Assembly (NCBI GenBank): GCA_916613615.1
Contig: OU744733.1
Span: 32,155,939 to 32,219,938, forward strand
Length of the DNA stretch: 64,000 bases
Reading direction: 5' to 3'
From: Steromphala cineraria
Taxonomy: Eukaryota; Mollusca; Gastropoda; Trochida; Trochidae
Shown: in pieces, positions 10,401 to 22,542 of the stretch
Position numbering within the stretch: the first letter of the stretch is position 1
How the letters are laid out: every line of letters starts with the position of its first letter
Made by a program: the position numbers and the translations under genes
The notes under the pieces: model-generated
Databases searched by the model: none
The model's input: only the letters and a program-made list of their open reading frames with translations
Told to the model about the DNA's origin: nothing

Positions 10401-10858
10401 ATTATTCTGTAACACAGTAAAATATTACATAGTTATTATGTGTACCAGATGTAATGTATAAGCAATGACAAAATGGATTTCACATTTCATTAAGTTATTC
10501 AAAAGCAATTTTTTACACATTCAAATTAAAAACTCAATTTCACCACTTCAAAGTACCTACATTAACTCAAAACCAATTTTTTAAGACAGTGGAACATGCA
10601 ACTAACAGTGATAAGACAGTTGATTGACGAATTACCCACTTTTTAATAGAAAATAACAGCCATCACTAACACCCTAATGTCTGAGTGTTTTTGACTTTTC
10701 ATATGACACAAAGTCACTTTTCTGTACATTATTTCAGGATGTACAGGTACAGGATTTTATGGAGTTTAGAGTTCTAGTTTTTTTTAAATGGTAGATTCTA
10801 TTCAAAAATATTTACAGATAGATTCTAAGAGAAAACACGATCAATTTATACAAATAAC
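10401..10858. other. No feature recognised
   Basis: AT-rich DNA between anchor a and the palindromic element. Confidence 0.5.
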
Positions 10859-10952
10859 CAGTCTAAGTAAACCTAGCCTCAATATTATCCGTTTCACTCT
10901 ATACAGTATAGGAGTGAAACGGGTGATATTGAGGCTAGGTTCACTTAGACTG
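10859..10952. mobile_element. 94-bp fold-back MITE (CAGTCTAAGTRAACCTAGCC ends)
   Basis: Nearly perfect inverted repeat: arms of about 43 bases starting CAGTCTAAGTAAACC and ending GACTG, separated by a short loop. The same terminal sequence bounds the 272-bp element at 61502-61773. No clear target duplication on either copy. Confidence 0.8.
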
Positions 10953-11434
10953 ACAAATTACAGACACACGTACTTGTACATTAGCCTATTTTTATCTTTT
11001 TTTTATTTCAATGTTTTTGATACAGGCATGACATTTACAATTAAATCTATATGTTTAATATTTTGAACACCCAACTCATTGAAACACAAATCAAGTCATC
11101 TAAGTAAACACTATGGATGAACCACACTTCAAATTGACCTAATTCAGATATAAATCACGAATCTATTGAACGTAATAAACTTCGTTGTACCTTTATCATG
11201 TTTGAGTATCAAAATAAACTAGAAAGGCTTTTTAGTCGTAAAAACAAATGTCTCCACCATACACTTCAGATGAATGTTGTATTTGAAAATACCTTTATTT
11301 TTTTTTATTTTTAATCAAATCTCAAATAAAAATCAAATTCTTCATTCCGAACAACATAAATTGTAAGTTTAAGTTATATTTTATTTTTATTTATGAGAAT
11401 CGTTATTCAACATCTACGCTGTTTGTCATGAAAA

Positions 11435-11765
11435 CTAACCCTTCCCTTCAAAATGGTAAGTCCAAACTGTTGCCATGGAAACCAAAAAATACACAATTTA
11501 AAAGAAACCCCGAAAGGCACATCTTCATGATATGAAGAGGGCATATACCAAATTTGGTGCAGATTGGTCATGTAGTTTCAGTCTTGTGCTTCGGGATTTA
11601 ACCCGACCCTTCAAACTGACCAAGTCCAAACTGTTGCCATGGAAACAAAAAACATAGAACATTGAAAAGAACTTGAAACCCCCAAAAGGCACATCTACAT
11701 GATATGGAGAGGCTGTATACCATATTTGGTGAAGATTGGTCAAGTAGTTTCAGAGTTATGCCCCG
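11435..11765. repeat. Two tandem monomers of 164 bp
   Basis: Two diverged copies with period 164, sharing AGTCCAAACTGTTGCCATGG, AAGGCACATCTWCATGATATG and AGATTGGTCAWGTAGTTTCAG. The following CGCAGACGCCTTCGGGG segment probably ends the repeat. Related monomer-like remnants occur at 28170-28450 and 48915-49380. Frames on the minus strand here are made by the repeat. Confidence 0.75.
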
Positions 11766-13014
11766 AAAACAAATTGGAACGCAGACGCCTTCGGGGGGAG
11801 ACATAATTCCCGTATTAAAAATCATTATAGCTTTCTATGATTTCAATTAGGATGTGTTGTTTCACAAGTTAACAAAATATTCTAATGTAAATGTTCTACT
11901 GGAGTCAAATACCATGCAATCAATCTGAGAAGGCGCTTGTTTTAAGGCAATTTCTCGTAGAATTACCAAAGCATTAATTCATCCGCATGGTACTGAAGCA
12001 ATTGTATTATTCAAATCTGTTAAAAGTTGTGAACCTCAATCAGTTTCACGTAATTACATCTTCGGAACTCTTTTACTTTTACTCTACTACAATACATCGG
12101 GAAGTTAAATTAAGAAACGTTGATATGTGGTTCCTATATTTTCTTCAATCATATCTTGAATGGGTTGATATACTTAAACAATATGTATAATTTAATCAAA
12201 TGACCAAAGGCTAGTTTGAATTAAAAACAAAAGTTTAGAAAAGGAGGTTTTCTTTTCAAAGTAAGGAATTTTTAAAAGTCCCGAAATGTTGATACAGCCT
12301 CTGTTTTGTCATGTACAATGGATTGTCCAACAAGTTTTCCTGGAATTTCAACACAGATGCTGTTTAATTATCATATATGAATTGCAAACATAACACAGTT
12401 ATCGACATAAGCTTAGTCAATTAATGATTTTAAACTAATCAAATTACTTTTTTGTTTTATCAAATTTGACAACATTCCTTAAGACCAATAAACATTGTTA
12501 ATAACGTAAGTTGACTTACTCTCAATCAATGGGTTCGAACCTTAAAGACAACGAATAGTAAACTCATGTTCATAATTGCATATTCTTGAACATGCATATA
12601 TCAGAATTACAGATATTGATGACGTCGTTTCATTGTAGGCTTTGATCTTATTATAATTTCTAAAATATTTATAAGGAAAATAGGTAATTTAAAAGAAAGC
12701 CGTTCATATTCAAAGTTATATTTTGAATGACAATTAACCAGCACGTGTGAAAACATATTATTTCATATAGTTTTTCATACACTTTTCAGAAAATCTGCAT
12801 GCTATTATGAAACTTTTGAAAATTTATATTTCCTTTTCGTCATTCAGATAGCACAACAACATCAACGACAAATAGCAAAACATTTGCTTTTCGTAATTTA
12901 AATAGCACAAACATTTAAAAGACGAATAATGAATAATCTTGCTTGAAATAGCAGAAAAATAATGTAAGACGAATACATTATAAATATGCTTTTTTTCATT
13001 AGGTCTGGTTACCA
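11766..13014. other. No gene; remnant of array anchor c
   Basis: 11880-11960 resembles anchor c (GAGTCAAATACCATGCAATCAATCTGAG). The preceding 11090-11180 matches the block before anchor c in other copies (18800, 44980, 49960). The rest is AT-rich without recognisable features. Confidence 0.5.
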
Positions 13015-13269
13015 CAAGAGCAACCCATCAACCCTTGCAAGTTGTTGAAGTTGATAATTTGACAGGACATTGATTAAGTCCGTCGAAGCTTATTTTCTAC
13101 AGGATTCCAAATGCATAGAACTAATCTAGGAAATGGCCTGAGTTAAGGCAGCAGAGAACTTTTACGGGCAATTACTGGATCAGAAGTGAATTCTATTGAA
13201 GTTGAAACTAGCAGAGTGATTGAATTGGGTGACACATTTTTCGTTAATATATCCGTTATGTTTATTGGT
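13015..13269 (+). repeat. Array anchor a, copy 2
   Basis: Shares GACAGGACATT, TATTTTCTACAGGATTCCAAA, AAGGCAGCAGAGAACTTTTAC and the GTGATTGAATTGGGTGACA segment with 46010-46310 and the other anchor a copies. Confidence 0.65.
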
Positions 13270-13273
13270 TTAA

Positions 13274-13629
13274 AGGGGCAGTAGCACGTTTTTTGATAAT
13301 TTTATATTTTAAAATGTTCACTGATATTAGTAAGTAAATGCTAAATGACTTATTTTGACAGTGTCAAAAATTTCATTAAACAATCCAATCATTCATAGTC
13401 AGAGGACAACGTATGACGATTCACATAAAATCCATTGGGGGTCATTTTTGTGTGAACACCTTTTATTCATTTTGTGTACGAAAAAGGAATCGCATGGCTA
13501 AACTTTACGTTATATATTTGAATTATTACTGCTCCATTTAGTTTAAATACATTGTCTTTCGATTGGAACCATTAATTTTCATTTTCGTGACATCACCTTA
13601 TATCCCCCTTAAAACGTGCTACTGCCCCT
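13274..13629 (-). mobile_element. TTAA MITE (AGGGGCAGTAGCACG family), copy 1
   Basis: A 356-bp element with termini AGGGGCAGTAGCACGTTTTT and complement, flanked by TTAA at 13270-13273 and 13630-13633. The interior is shared with at least eight other copies. Orientation is defined by the end reading GATAATTTTATATTTT (A-end), here on the left. Non-coding. Together with copy 2 it makes a long inverted repeat. TTAA target and G-rich ends fit Kolobok- or piggyBac-type transposases; none is encoded here. Confidence 0.9.
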
Positions 13630-13844
13630 TTAAAGTTCTTGTACACAATTCAAACTGTGTTATAGTATTCCGAAAACGTATTTTGCAACACGTGATAATA
13701 TCATATAGTTTAAACGCTTCGCTTCAGAGGGTAATGGGTTTATAGAGAGGTTGGGATTGGTCTTCAGATAAATAGTTATTTTGTTGAGCTCCTTTAGTAA
13801 CTAACACTAAACTAAGTTTGTTGATGTAAAACTCAATGTTACCA

Positions 13845-15537
13845 TCGATATCAATTGGTTAAAGGGGCAGTAGCACGTTTTTAGGGGGAATATAAGTTGA
13901 TGTCAGGAAAATGAAAATCAATGATTCCAATTGAAAGACAATGTATTTAAACTAAATGGAGCAGTAATAATTCAAACATATAATGTAAAGTTTAGCCATG
14001 CTATTCCTTTTTCTTACACAAAATGAATTAAAGGTGTTCACAAAAAATGGCCGCCAATGGATTTAATGTGAATCTTTATATTTTGTCCTCTGACTGTGGA
14101 TGATTGATTTGTGTTACGAGATTTTTGACACCATCAAAATAATACATTTAGCATTAACATACAATTATCTGTGACAAATTTGAAAAATAAAATTTTCAAA
14201 AACGTGCTACTGCCCCTTTAAATAGGTGATAATATTAATTTCATCAGTAAACAAATTATGCAAAAACCTATGTAACTATTTCAGCATCGAGCATGCTATC
14301 CAATTGCAAATTCAAAACTAAATTTCAGTAGTTTCAAATGAAGTATTTACTGAAAATATATATATCATAGGACTATGTTATCAATAAAACAAAGATGGAC
14401 ACAGTGAATTCCTCCTTCTAGAAAATGTCTCCACTTGCTAATAAGGTGCTGTGTCAGCCCGCAACAACAATGTTTCATATTTTCGGCTTTGCATGCGTCA
14501 CAATGTTCCTTTGTCCTGTACAGTCAGACTGAAGGCATAGATATTATCTTTGTTTACTTAAACTTTTTACATTCATGTATTTTTTTAAATGAATTAATTT
14601 TTGTAAACGTAAAACAAGTTCAACCCATAGTCAAGATATTTTTACAATAATGTTTTAGGCAAAGCATAAATGATTAATGATTGATTTTCATGACTTAATA
14701 TGCTACTGCAAGAATTCGAAACTAAAATTGGTTAATGAAAGAAAACGTTGAACTGTATCAACTAATACATAATGCCAATAACAGCTCCTCATATCAAAAC
14801 GAATTCCAAATATTGCCTTATGTCAATTTAATAATACGTCATTAGTTTTTCAAGTACTAATTATTTTCAGATGACCAGATGAACCCCCCTTGACCAAATA
14901 CATACCAAAAAGTTTGATGAACCACCGAATAAAAAACACAATATTTCTATCAGATTGCCCAGCTGCGACAGGACCCAGATAGATCCCAATGTTATATATA
15001 CAAAAGAGGTCAGGAGGTAATAAATGACAAGCTATAATGAATGATACGTGTTATTGAATACATGGATATTCATCAAGTAACAATATTCATATAACATATA
15101 TATCAAATACTGTTTGGGTATGAAAGGGGATATATACAAATGACTGAGCAGAGCAATTTGAGCACGTGTTTACATTTCTAAAATATACATAATATTTTAC
15201 AAAAAGATTGCAGATACTAGAATGCCTATTGATTATACCTGCATATTATTTTTCCATAAAACTGTCGGTATGTAGGATAAGTAAACATAACGAAAAGACC
15301 CTTAGTTTCAGCCATCTCATTATATACATAGATGCATATTTATGCACAAAATTGAATTGTTAAGGGGGGACATTTTGTTAGTATCTCGTGAGTCCAACTA
15401 CGTACAAGGTGAATCTAGTCTTTACAGCCACTTTTCCATATGCCTCAGGTCTAATACAGTTTTTCAACCGTATGTGAACGAATCCAAACGTTACATTTAA
15501 ATTGTAACATATAAATTCAACTGAATATAAAAGTAAC
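13845..15537 (+). repeat. Direct duplication, unit 1
   Basis: Apart from MITE copy 2, this segment is nearly the same as 15990-17525, with an offset of about 1786 bases. The 71-codon frame at 14435-14650 recurs at 16221-16436 with a few changes, but nothing suggests it is translated. A more diverged third copy lies at about 47080-47720. Confidence 0.85.
13863..14217 (+). mobile_element. TTAA MITE, copy 2
   Basis: A 355-bp element flanked by TTAA at 13859-13862 and 14218-14221, in the opposite orientation to copy 1, 233 bases away. The paralogous duplicate at 15990-16010 has the uninterrupted sequence GATATCAATTGGTTAAATAG, an empty site with a single TTAA. Confidence 0.92.
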
Positions 15538-15989
15538 TTTCAGACAAAATATTCTTAATGTAATAAATATTATGACAAAAGAAGCACTTTCTGACATAAA
15601 ATTCTTAAATTTTCCAGTTTTGATGAATATTTATTAAAAAAATATCAAAATTTCAGTTTTTGAAAAACATTTTAGGATGGCTTCAATTCTTTTCACTCTT
15701 CATGTTTAATGCATGCATTTTCGTGTAATTATTTTCACAACAATAATGAGAAGTCCTTTTTATTTATTCAACATTGGTTTTGTATAGTTATTGTTATTTC
15801 TTATGATCAAAATAAAACAATATGCCTTATATTGTATCTATTGCAACAGTAGCGTGACTACCATTGAGGACCAACAGTCCACCTTGTTAAAGGATATCTC
15901 CCTCATGTCACGGAGATAATCAATAGAATATCCTATAGAAATATTGAAATGTTGAAATTTAATCGATTTTGACACTTAAGCTACTCCAC
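15538..15989. other. Spacer between the duplicated units
   Basis: AT-rich DNA not shared by the two units; no feature recognised. Confidence 0.5.
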
Positions 15990-17525
15990 TACGATATCAA
16001 TTGGTTAAATAGGTGATAATATTAATTTCATCAGTAAACAAATTATGCAAAAACCTATGTAACTATTTTAGCATCGAGCATGCTATCCAATTGCAAATTA
16101 AAACTAAATTTCAGTAGTTTCAAATGTAGTGTTTACTGAAAATATATATATCATAGGACTATGTTATCAATAAAACAAAGATGGACACAGTGAACTCCTC
16201 CTTCTAGAAAATGTCTCCACTTGCTAATAAGGTGCTATGTCAGCCCGCAACAACAATGTTTCAGATTTTCGGCTTTGCATGCGCCACAATGTTCCTTTGT
16301 CATGTACAGTCAGACTGAAGGCATAGATATTATCTTTGATTACTTAAACTTTTTACATTCATGTATTTTTTTAAATGAATTAATTTTCGTAAACGTAAAA
16401 CAAGTTCAACCCATAGCGAAAATATTTTTACAATAATGTTTTAGGCAAAGCATAACTGATTAATGATTGATTTTCATGACTTAATATGCTACTGCATCTT
16501 ATTTAAAATATATGAAATCAAGAATTCGAAACTAAAATTGGTTAATGAAAGAAAACGTTGAACTGTATCAACTAATACATAATGCCAATAACAGCTCCTC
16601 ATATCAAAACGAATTCCAAATATTGCCTTATGTCAATTTAATAATACGTCATTCGTTTTTCAAGTACTAATTATTTTTAGATGACCAGATGAACCCCCCT
16701 TGACCAAATACATACAAAAAAGTCTGATGAACCACTTTGAATAAAAAACACAATATTTCTATCAGATTGCCCAGCTGCGACAGGACCCAGATAGATCCCA
16801 ATGTTATTTATACAATAGAGGTCAGGAAGTAATAAATGACAAGCTATAATGAATGATATGTGTTATTGAATACAAGGAAATTCATCAGGTAATAATATTC
16901 ATATAACATATATATCAAATACTGTTTGGGTATGAAAGGGGATATATACAAATGACTGAGCAGAGCAATTTGAGCACGTGTTTACATTTCTAAAAAAAAA
17001 GAATATTTTACAAAAAGATTGCAGATGCCTATTGATAATACCTGCATTTTATTTTTCCATAAAACTGAAGGTATGTAGGATAAGTAAACATAACGAAAAG
17101 ACCCTTAGTTTCAAAGGATATTACATAACAGCCATCTCATTATATACATACATGTAGATGCTGCATATTTATGCACACAATTGAATTGTTAAGGGGGTAC
17201 GGTTAACTGTACGAAGTTGGACTCACGAGATACTAACAAAATATTCTATTCATGTAATTCCATGAATTACATGAATAGAATAGTTTGTTAGTATCTCGTG
17301 AGTCCAGATACTAACAAAATATTCTATTCATGTAATTCCATGAATTACATGAATAGAATATTTTGTTAGTATCTCGTGAGTCCAACTTCGTACAAGGTGA
17401 ATCTAGTCTTTACAGCCACTTTTCCATATGCCTCAGGTCTAATACAGTTTTTCAGCCGTATGTGAACGAATCCAAACGTTACATTTAAATTGTAACATAT
17501 AAATTCAACTGAATAAAAAAGTAAC
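15990..17525 (+). repeat. Direct duplication, unit 2
   Basis: Second copy of the 13845-15537 segment, lacking the TTAA MITE. It contains the long palindrome at 17209-17393, of which unit 1 keeps only the right-hand end (15370-15405). Confidence 0.85.
17209..17393. repeat. 185-bp compound palindrome
   Basis: GTACGAAGTTGGACTCACGA at the left end is complemented at the right end. Within it, a second inverted repeat (ATACTAACAAAATATTCTAT, then ATTCCATGAAT in the middle) is present twice, so the region reads as two back-to-back hairpins inside one larger palindrome. No transposon termini or target duplication are obvious. Confidence 0.8.
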
Positions 17526-17929
17526 ATTATACTGAATATGAAAATAAAGATAACATTTGATTGTAAAAATGTTGTGAAAATTCATGTTACTACTAGCAAT
17601 GTATTTGGCAATTTTATTTAACAATTGATAAGATATGTCTTATATTGAAAACCAATCATGTTATTATTTCACATTAAGATATGCTATTGTTTTGAAATGC
17701 TATTTAGTTGATTGTTAAATCGACCCCGAATGCTGAAGATGATGAGTAATCACATTTGTTAAGTTCCACATGCATTATCAATATCTATAAGTTCGTTATA
17801 CCAACAACTCATTGTAAGATACATGGTCTGAGCTATTGAAGTACATAAATAATGTCATTAGATGCATGCAAAATAACGTTAAGTTCAACATAAAATTGTA
17901 TTACTTGCTCTTTATGTAGATTAAGGGGT

Positions 17930-18320
17930 AAATGACAATCTAAATATCTTATTCTGAATGTCTCCAAAGCTATCCAGTGCGAGGAAATCAGGTTAATACA
18001 ACGTTTACGAAAGATTTGAAAACCAATCGTGCCCTGTGTTGTTCATTATCTGAAAACTATATTCAGGAAGAAAAATAGATGTTACCTTAATGTGGCACGG
18101 AAAATGGTCTCTTTATTGGACATTCTATTTCATTTTACACATTGGCAGGCAATAAAAATGTCATTGACACTGCAATGAAACGATGCGAGTAGGATTTCAG
18201 GAAGTAACCTCTCGTTTTGGTAATCTACTTGACCTAATTACAGTGATAGTTTTTGTTACTTGAAATTCCTTTGATTAACCGTCTTGGTAATAGATGGAAG
18301 TGAGTTTTGAGAAATTTAAT
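17930..18320 (+). repeat. Array anchor b, copy 1
   Basis: Matches 38450-38780 and 48400-48770. Landmarks: CGTTTACGAAAGA, TCATTATCTGAAAAC, ATTCAGGAAG, GGCAATAAAAATGTCATTGA and GGAAGTAACCTCTCGTTTTG. Non-coding. Confidence 0.75.
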
Positions 18321-18523
18321 AACTTTATGTGATTAATTATATCCCCGGCTAAAGGTGTAAGGGGATTGTAAACGTTTTTATGTCCGTCTATTTGTCTGTC
18401 CGTCTGTATGTCTGTTCGTCATGCAGTATCCAGAGCAACTTCTAAACAATACATGATAGCTTCACAAAACTAAATACTCATATCGATGATGATACCTAGA
18501 TGTGCTTTTTGGGGTTAGACCTA

Positions 18524-18697
18524 CAGTAGAACTCGGATATAACGAACTCCAAGGGACCAAAGAATTTAGTTCGCTATATCCGGTGTTCGCTATACGCATA
18601 TAATTTTAATGATATTATATAGGGACGGGACTTGAAAATTTGTTTGCTATAACCGAGTGTTCGCTATATCCGTGTTCGGTATATCCGTGTTCTACTG
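18524..18697. mobile_element. pogo/Tigger-type MITE, 174 bp
   Basis: Ends CAGTAGAACTCGGATATAAC and complement TTCTACTG, flanked by TA on both sides (18522-18523, 18698-18699). The interior repeats GTTCGCTATATCCG, as in mariner/pogo-derived MITEs with GTTATAAC-type ends seen across animals. Non-coding; the reading frame from 18640 starts in its interior. Confidence 0.85.
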
Positions 18698-18799
18698 TAT
18701 ATTTAAATTATTTTTTATGTGATTTTCATGAAAAAAATTACATAAACAGTTATTTCTTTTGTTCGGAGCATATCTCCCAAACTTTAAATGCTACCTTCA

Positions 18800-19200
18800 C
18801 CAAACGGATGAACAGTACCTAAAACACAGGAACTAATTCAAATAAAATCACTTACATGTATCTTATCCCAATGTTGAAAAAACATATTGCTTGACCATCA
18901 TCTTGCCTCAATCTTCAAATAACATATTTCAACATGGACACAATAACCTTCTACGATTTTAACAAGTTGGTGTTGTTTTCCAGTTCAGAGAATTATCTTT
19001 GCTCTGCCGGAGGTTAGTTTCTACTCGAGTGGAATACCATTAAATCATTATGAGCAGTAGCAAGTGTTGAATTACAAACTGCACTTTCGTAGCCAATTAC
19101 CATACCATGAATTGACCCACATCCTTTTTACTTGACAATATAGTAATTTACATTGGAGATTTCTTCTGTAAAGAGTCGAGGATAGAACCAAATCACATCA
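18800..19200 (+). repeat. Array anchor c, copy 1
   Basis: Matches 49960-50300, and more weakly 44980-45240 and 11090-11180 plus 11880-11960. Landmarks: GGTGTTGTTTYCAGTTCAGA, TTTGCTCTGCCGGAGGTTA and GTAGCCAATTACCATAC. Confidence 0.7.
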
Positions 19201-20087
19201 TGTAATTCTTTCACATAGTTACAACTTTTTTCAACTCTAATTCCTGCAATTCAACTGGAAATGGAAACTGCACCAGTTTATCGGTAGTCTCGTCATTTCA
19301 TTGTTCACAAGGTTTTCACTACAGTTGATTGAAAGCAAATCAAGAAACTATCGAAAACCATGTATGTCCCCTATGGGCCAGTGTACATACAATAAAGATA
19401 TTATGATATATGATATATGCAATGTCTGTTTTAATTAATAGTAACTTGTGTTTTTGTTACCACTGCAATATATGAGTTCATTTCATGCAGAGTAACATTG
19501 CTTGAGAGGAGCAGGGAGGTTTGATAAAGATCGCTGAAGATGAGAATGTTTTGATAAAACACTTTTCAAATAATTAATCTTGAATAATGATATAATACGA
19601 ACTCATTTTTTCTTTTCAGATCGTTTCAAGAGCAGTTGGTATTCCGGTGTTTTGTTACCCTTTCTCGACAAAGTCTTGGTTCCTGTAACTGTCACAAGTA
19701 TAGACAGAGTAAATAATAGCTGTTTTATAATTGGCCTATGTCATTGTCTACATGTTTGGTGTAGCATTCAGCACAGTATTAATGTCGTGTTTGATTTCCA
19801 TGTCATATTGTTTGAGAGTCATTTTTAAAATCGAATCGAGATCAAAATCACATTCCAAAACATTTTATTATTCTGAAAATACAGTCTCAAAAAGGGCTGC
19901 ACTGATTTAAAAATATCATTTCTAAATGTAAGATGAGAGCCGTATTGGTTGTACAACGATAAATTATTAGTGAGTTGCAATGACTGTAATGGTGTAACTC
20001 TGTTTCTCATGTGTTATTATGATGTCTCAGAGGATCATATATAGCCTATGATAATTGCTGTCTGATAGAACTCTTCCTGTTAACTGT
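19201..20087. other. Array module d, no gene
   Basis: 19830-20087 matches 27590-27880 (GTGTAACTCTG, CATGATGTSTCACAGG/TCAGAGGATCATA, CCTATGATAATTGCTGTCTG). Upstream is AT-rich with nothing recognised. Confidence 0.5.
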
Positions 20088-20255
20088 CAGTAGTAAAGGA
20101 AAGTTGAGAGGTTTATAGTGCTAGTTAGCTAGTAAGATGATTGTCTTGCGTTAACGAAATGACAACTACAGCAGTAGTAAAGGAAAGTTGAGAGGTTTAT
20201 AGTGCTAGTTAGCCAGTAAGATGATAGTCTCGCGTTAACGAAATGACAACTACAG
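20088..20255 (+). repeat. Tandem duplication, 2 x 84 bp
   Basis: CAGTAGTAAAGGAAAGTTGA at 20088 recurs at 20172 with only a few differences between copies. The duplication is therefore recent compared with the surrounding modules. Confidence 0.9.
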
Positions 20256-21640
20256 TAAATAAACTCACGGGCAAAATATATACAAATGACAAATAGAACA
20301 TGAAGTTGCAGGTTGACGTAAAAAGTCTTAGATCAGTTGGTATTGCCTCTTTATGACAGAATAACGGTTAAACATGACAACCCTTATAGTTTCATTTTCC
20401 ATTTGCATAAACGTAATTTGGTAAAGATATCGTCTTGTGGTTGTGAATTCATTCTTCCATTGGTAATGAGATAAAAAATAATATTTACAAAGCCTCACAG
20501 ATCACGTGACACTACAGAAGAGTACTTCTCTTAACAATCCATTTCGAAACTGCTTCAGCATTAAAACATTAATGTCATATGCTTGACAAGTAAGGCTATG
20601 GTTGGTTGATAAGTGATCATTTAGGGTATAATCCATGTACTTTCTGTTTTCTCCTACATACGTCTTTATTTCTATGATTTGATCTAAGGTTAGTTGAAAG
20701 AAAAACAAGCTTCTAATTTATCGCCATGAAATACCTCACTTCATAACTATTTACATGAACAATTTCTAACAAGTTTGTAAATTTTTAATTTGTAAAAAAA
20801 TAGGTTTATGACAGCATTTCAAAAGAAGAAACACTTTCAATCAAAGCCTCAGCGCTCAGCGACAAAGCAATTTAAATCAAAGTAAATGTATAATGGAAGT
20901 TCCCCCCTGGGAGATTACTGCATTAGATTTGCTAAAATACATGGTTGTTGCATTTTCACAGCGAGAAATCGATATGCTCGCTAATTAGTCATTACTGTTT
21001 TTAATCAATTTGCATTGATGTGAGTTGTACAATTGGATATATACATAGTTTAAAAATGTGTTGCACCCCCTCTGTTTTGAATAGGGTATGATAAAGTTAT
21101 CACTCAATTGAAATGACTCCCAATAAATAACGAAAAATGGTTGAGATAAAATCACTCAAGTATATCGACAAATCTCCAGAACATTGAACAAAGGAAAATG
21201 ATACTTGACCTGAAGTGCGCTCCAAGGAATTCAAGAAAGGGTAAACAAAAAATACAAACTCTCATTTTGATAAATTTTCACAAAAAATCATTACTATCAG
21301 AACGAAATCATTAGATCAAACCGTATTGTCTTAAGACGAGTGTAATCACATAATAAAACGTCTAAAACGTATGTCATAGGTACATTTACAAATGATTCCA
21401 TTTATGCCCTGCCCAATAAGCATGTAAGATAAATTTCAAATGTTAAACATGCACCTCATTTTTACCAATAATGTTAGAATCTATAAAAACATACTGAGAT
21501 TTTATTAGCGCTTCAATTTATTTTAATAGTTTTGGAAATATGGGTTTGGAAAGGCGCCCTAATGAGTCGGTTCTTATTTACATGAATCTAACGAAAACTT
21601 AATCTCATGTTTTTGGTGTGTATGTATTTATGTGGTTTCA
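20256..21640. other. Array modules d/e, no gene
   Basis: 20300-20350 matches 27990-28040 (AAAAGTCTTAGATCAGTT). 20930-21080 matches 28465-28570 (GATATGCTCGCTAAT, AATTTGCATTRATG). No coding signal. Confidence 0.5.
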
Positions 21641-22110
21641 TGATTGACCTAAGTCGGTATTTACTGAATGCTGAAGCATTTACATAAGTTAAAACGGCTA
21701 TAAATGATGTAGTGCTCCGTATATGCCATCCTCGATAATCCAGCGCTTTCGTTCCGATAAATCTACACTACAAGCCCTGGAAAACTTTACAAAGACCACC
21801 CTTTGCATCCAAGTTTATCCAATCAGAAACGAAACGCAGACACTACTTGCGTAAACAACTCGACTAATCAAGTAAGCGTTTTGCGGAGTCATTGCAAAGG
21901 AAGAACATTTGGTTCGAGGTAAAACCTCATAAAGTTTTCCAGGGCTTGTAAGCGCTGGATTATCGAGGATGCGTATATGCTTGTAAGCAATTGGTGTTCG
22001 GGTCGTGATCAGTTACGGAGAGCCTTCAACATTGCCATCATTAACTTAGATAAAGAGATCAATATATGTCGATTATACAAGTCACTTGCAGTTGTCTTAG
22101 ATTTGACATA
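21641..22110 (+). repeat. Dispersed repeat family F, copy 2 (split by a MITE)
   Basis: Aligns with 5520-5684 and 35770-36350 (GTATTTACTGAATG, ACGGCTATAAATGATGTA, CAACATTGCCATCATTAA). The match is interrupted exactly by the element at 21727-21971. Confidence 0.65.
21727..21971. mobile_element. Mutator-type MITE, CATCCTCGATAATCC family, copy 1
   Basis: Ends CATCCTCGATAATCCAGCGC and complement; exact 9-bp target duplication CGTATATGC at 21718-21726 and 21972-21980. Nine bases is the signature of Mutator-like elements. Its right terminal repeat lacks about 22 bases that copy 2 (43930-44213) retains. Non-coding. Confidence 0.92.
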
Positions 22111-22176
22111 CGGGAATCAGTAAAGTTTAGCAGTAGAAAGCAATTTTCAGGGAATATCAACTGTCCATAAGAGTTC

Positions 22177-22533
22177 CATTCTCTCCTCACAGAGGCAGAT
22201 CAAGTCATAAAATATTGATATAGCCTCTGTTCGAGTTTGTGGGATAGAATGGGAGATGCCTGATTGGAGGCAATCAAAGTTAGTAGTGCAATCATCGACG
22301 CTGTTCTAAAATCATCATTTTAGCTACTGAATCACGACAAAGACGTTGTGATATGAACTACCCTTTCCATGCGAGAAGCATTGTCATTTGATAAAACAAT
22401 TCAAATGGATTGTGGTGCAATACCACAATTTCTTTCCGCAAGGGGAAACTGCCGGAACCCACGGATTTCGGCGTAAAATAACAGAGGCTGTATCAAGTTT
22501 TAAGCCTTGATCTGCCTCTGTGAGGAGTGAATG
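22177..22533. mobile_element. Mutator-type MITE, CATTCTCTCC family, copy 1
   Basis: A 357-bp element with ends CATTCTCTCCTCACAGAGGC and its (diverged) complement. Exact 9-bp target duplication TAAGAGTTC at 22168-22176 and 22534-22542. The interior is shared with 26195-26515 (opposite orientation), 34744-34869 and 36616-36961. Confidence 0.92.
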
Positions 22534-22542
22534 TAAGAGTTC

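Noticed and set aside
11525..11825. Overlapping minus-strand frames repeating DQSxPNxVY
   Set aside because: They are produced by the 164-bp tandem repeat read in different frames, not by a protein repeat.
12525..12550. GGGTTCGAACC, a B-box-like string
   Set aside because: No matching A box or cloverleaf upstream.
14435..16436. Conserved 71-codon frame present twice, as a possible small gene
   Set aside because: The whole 1.8-kb segment is duplicated equally, so conservation of the frame is not special; the third copy at 47 kb does not keep it.
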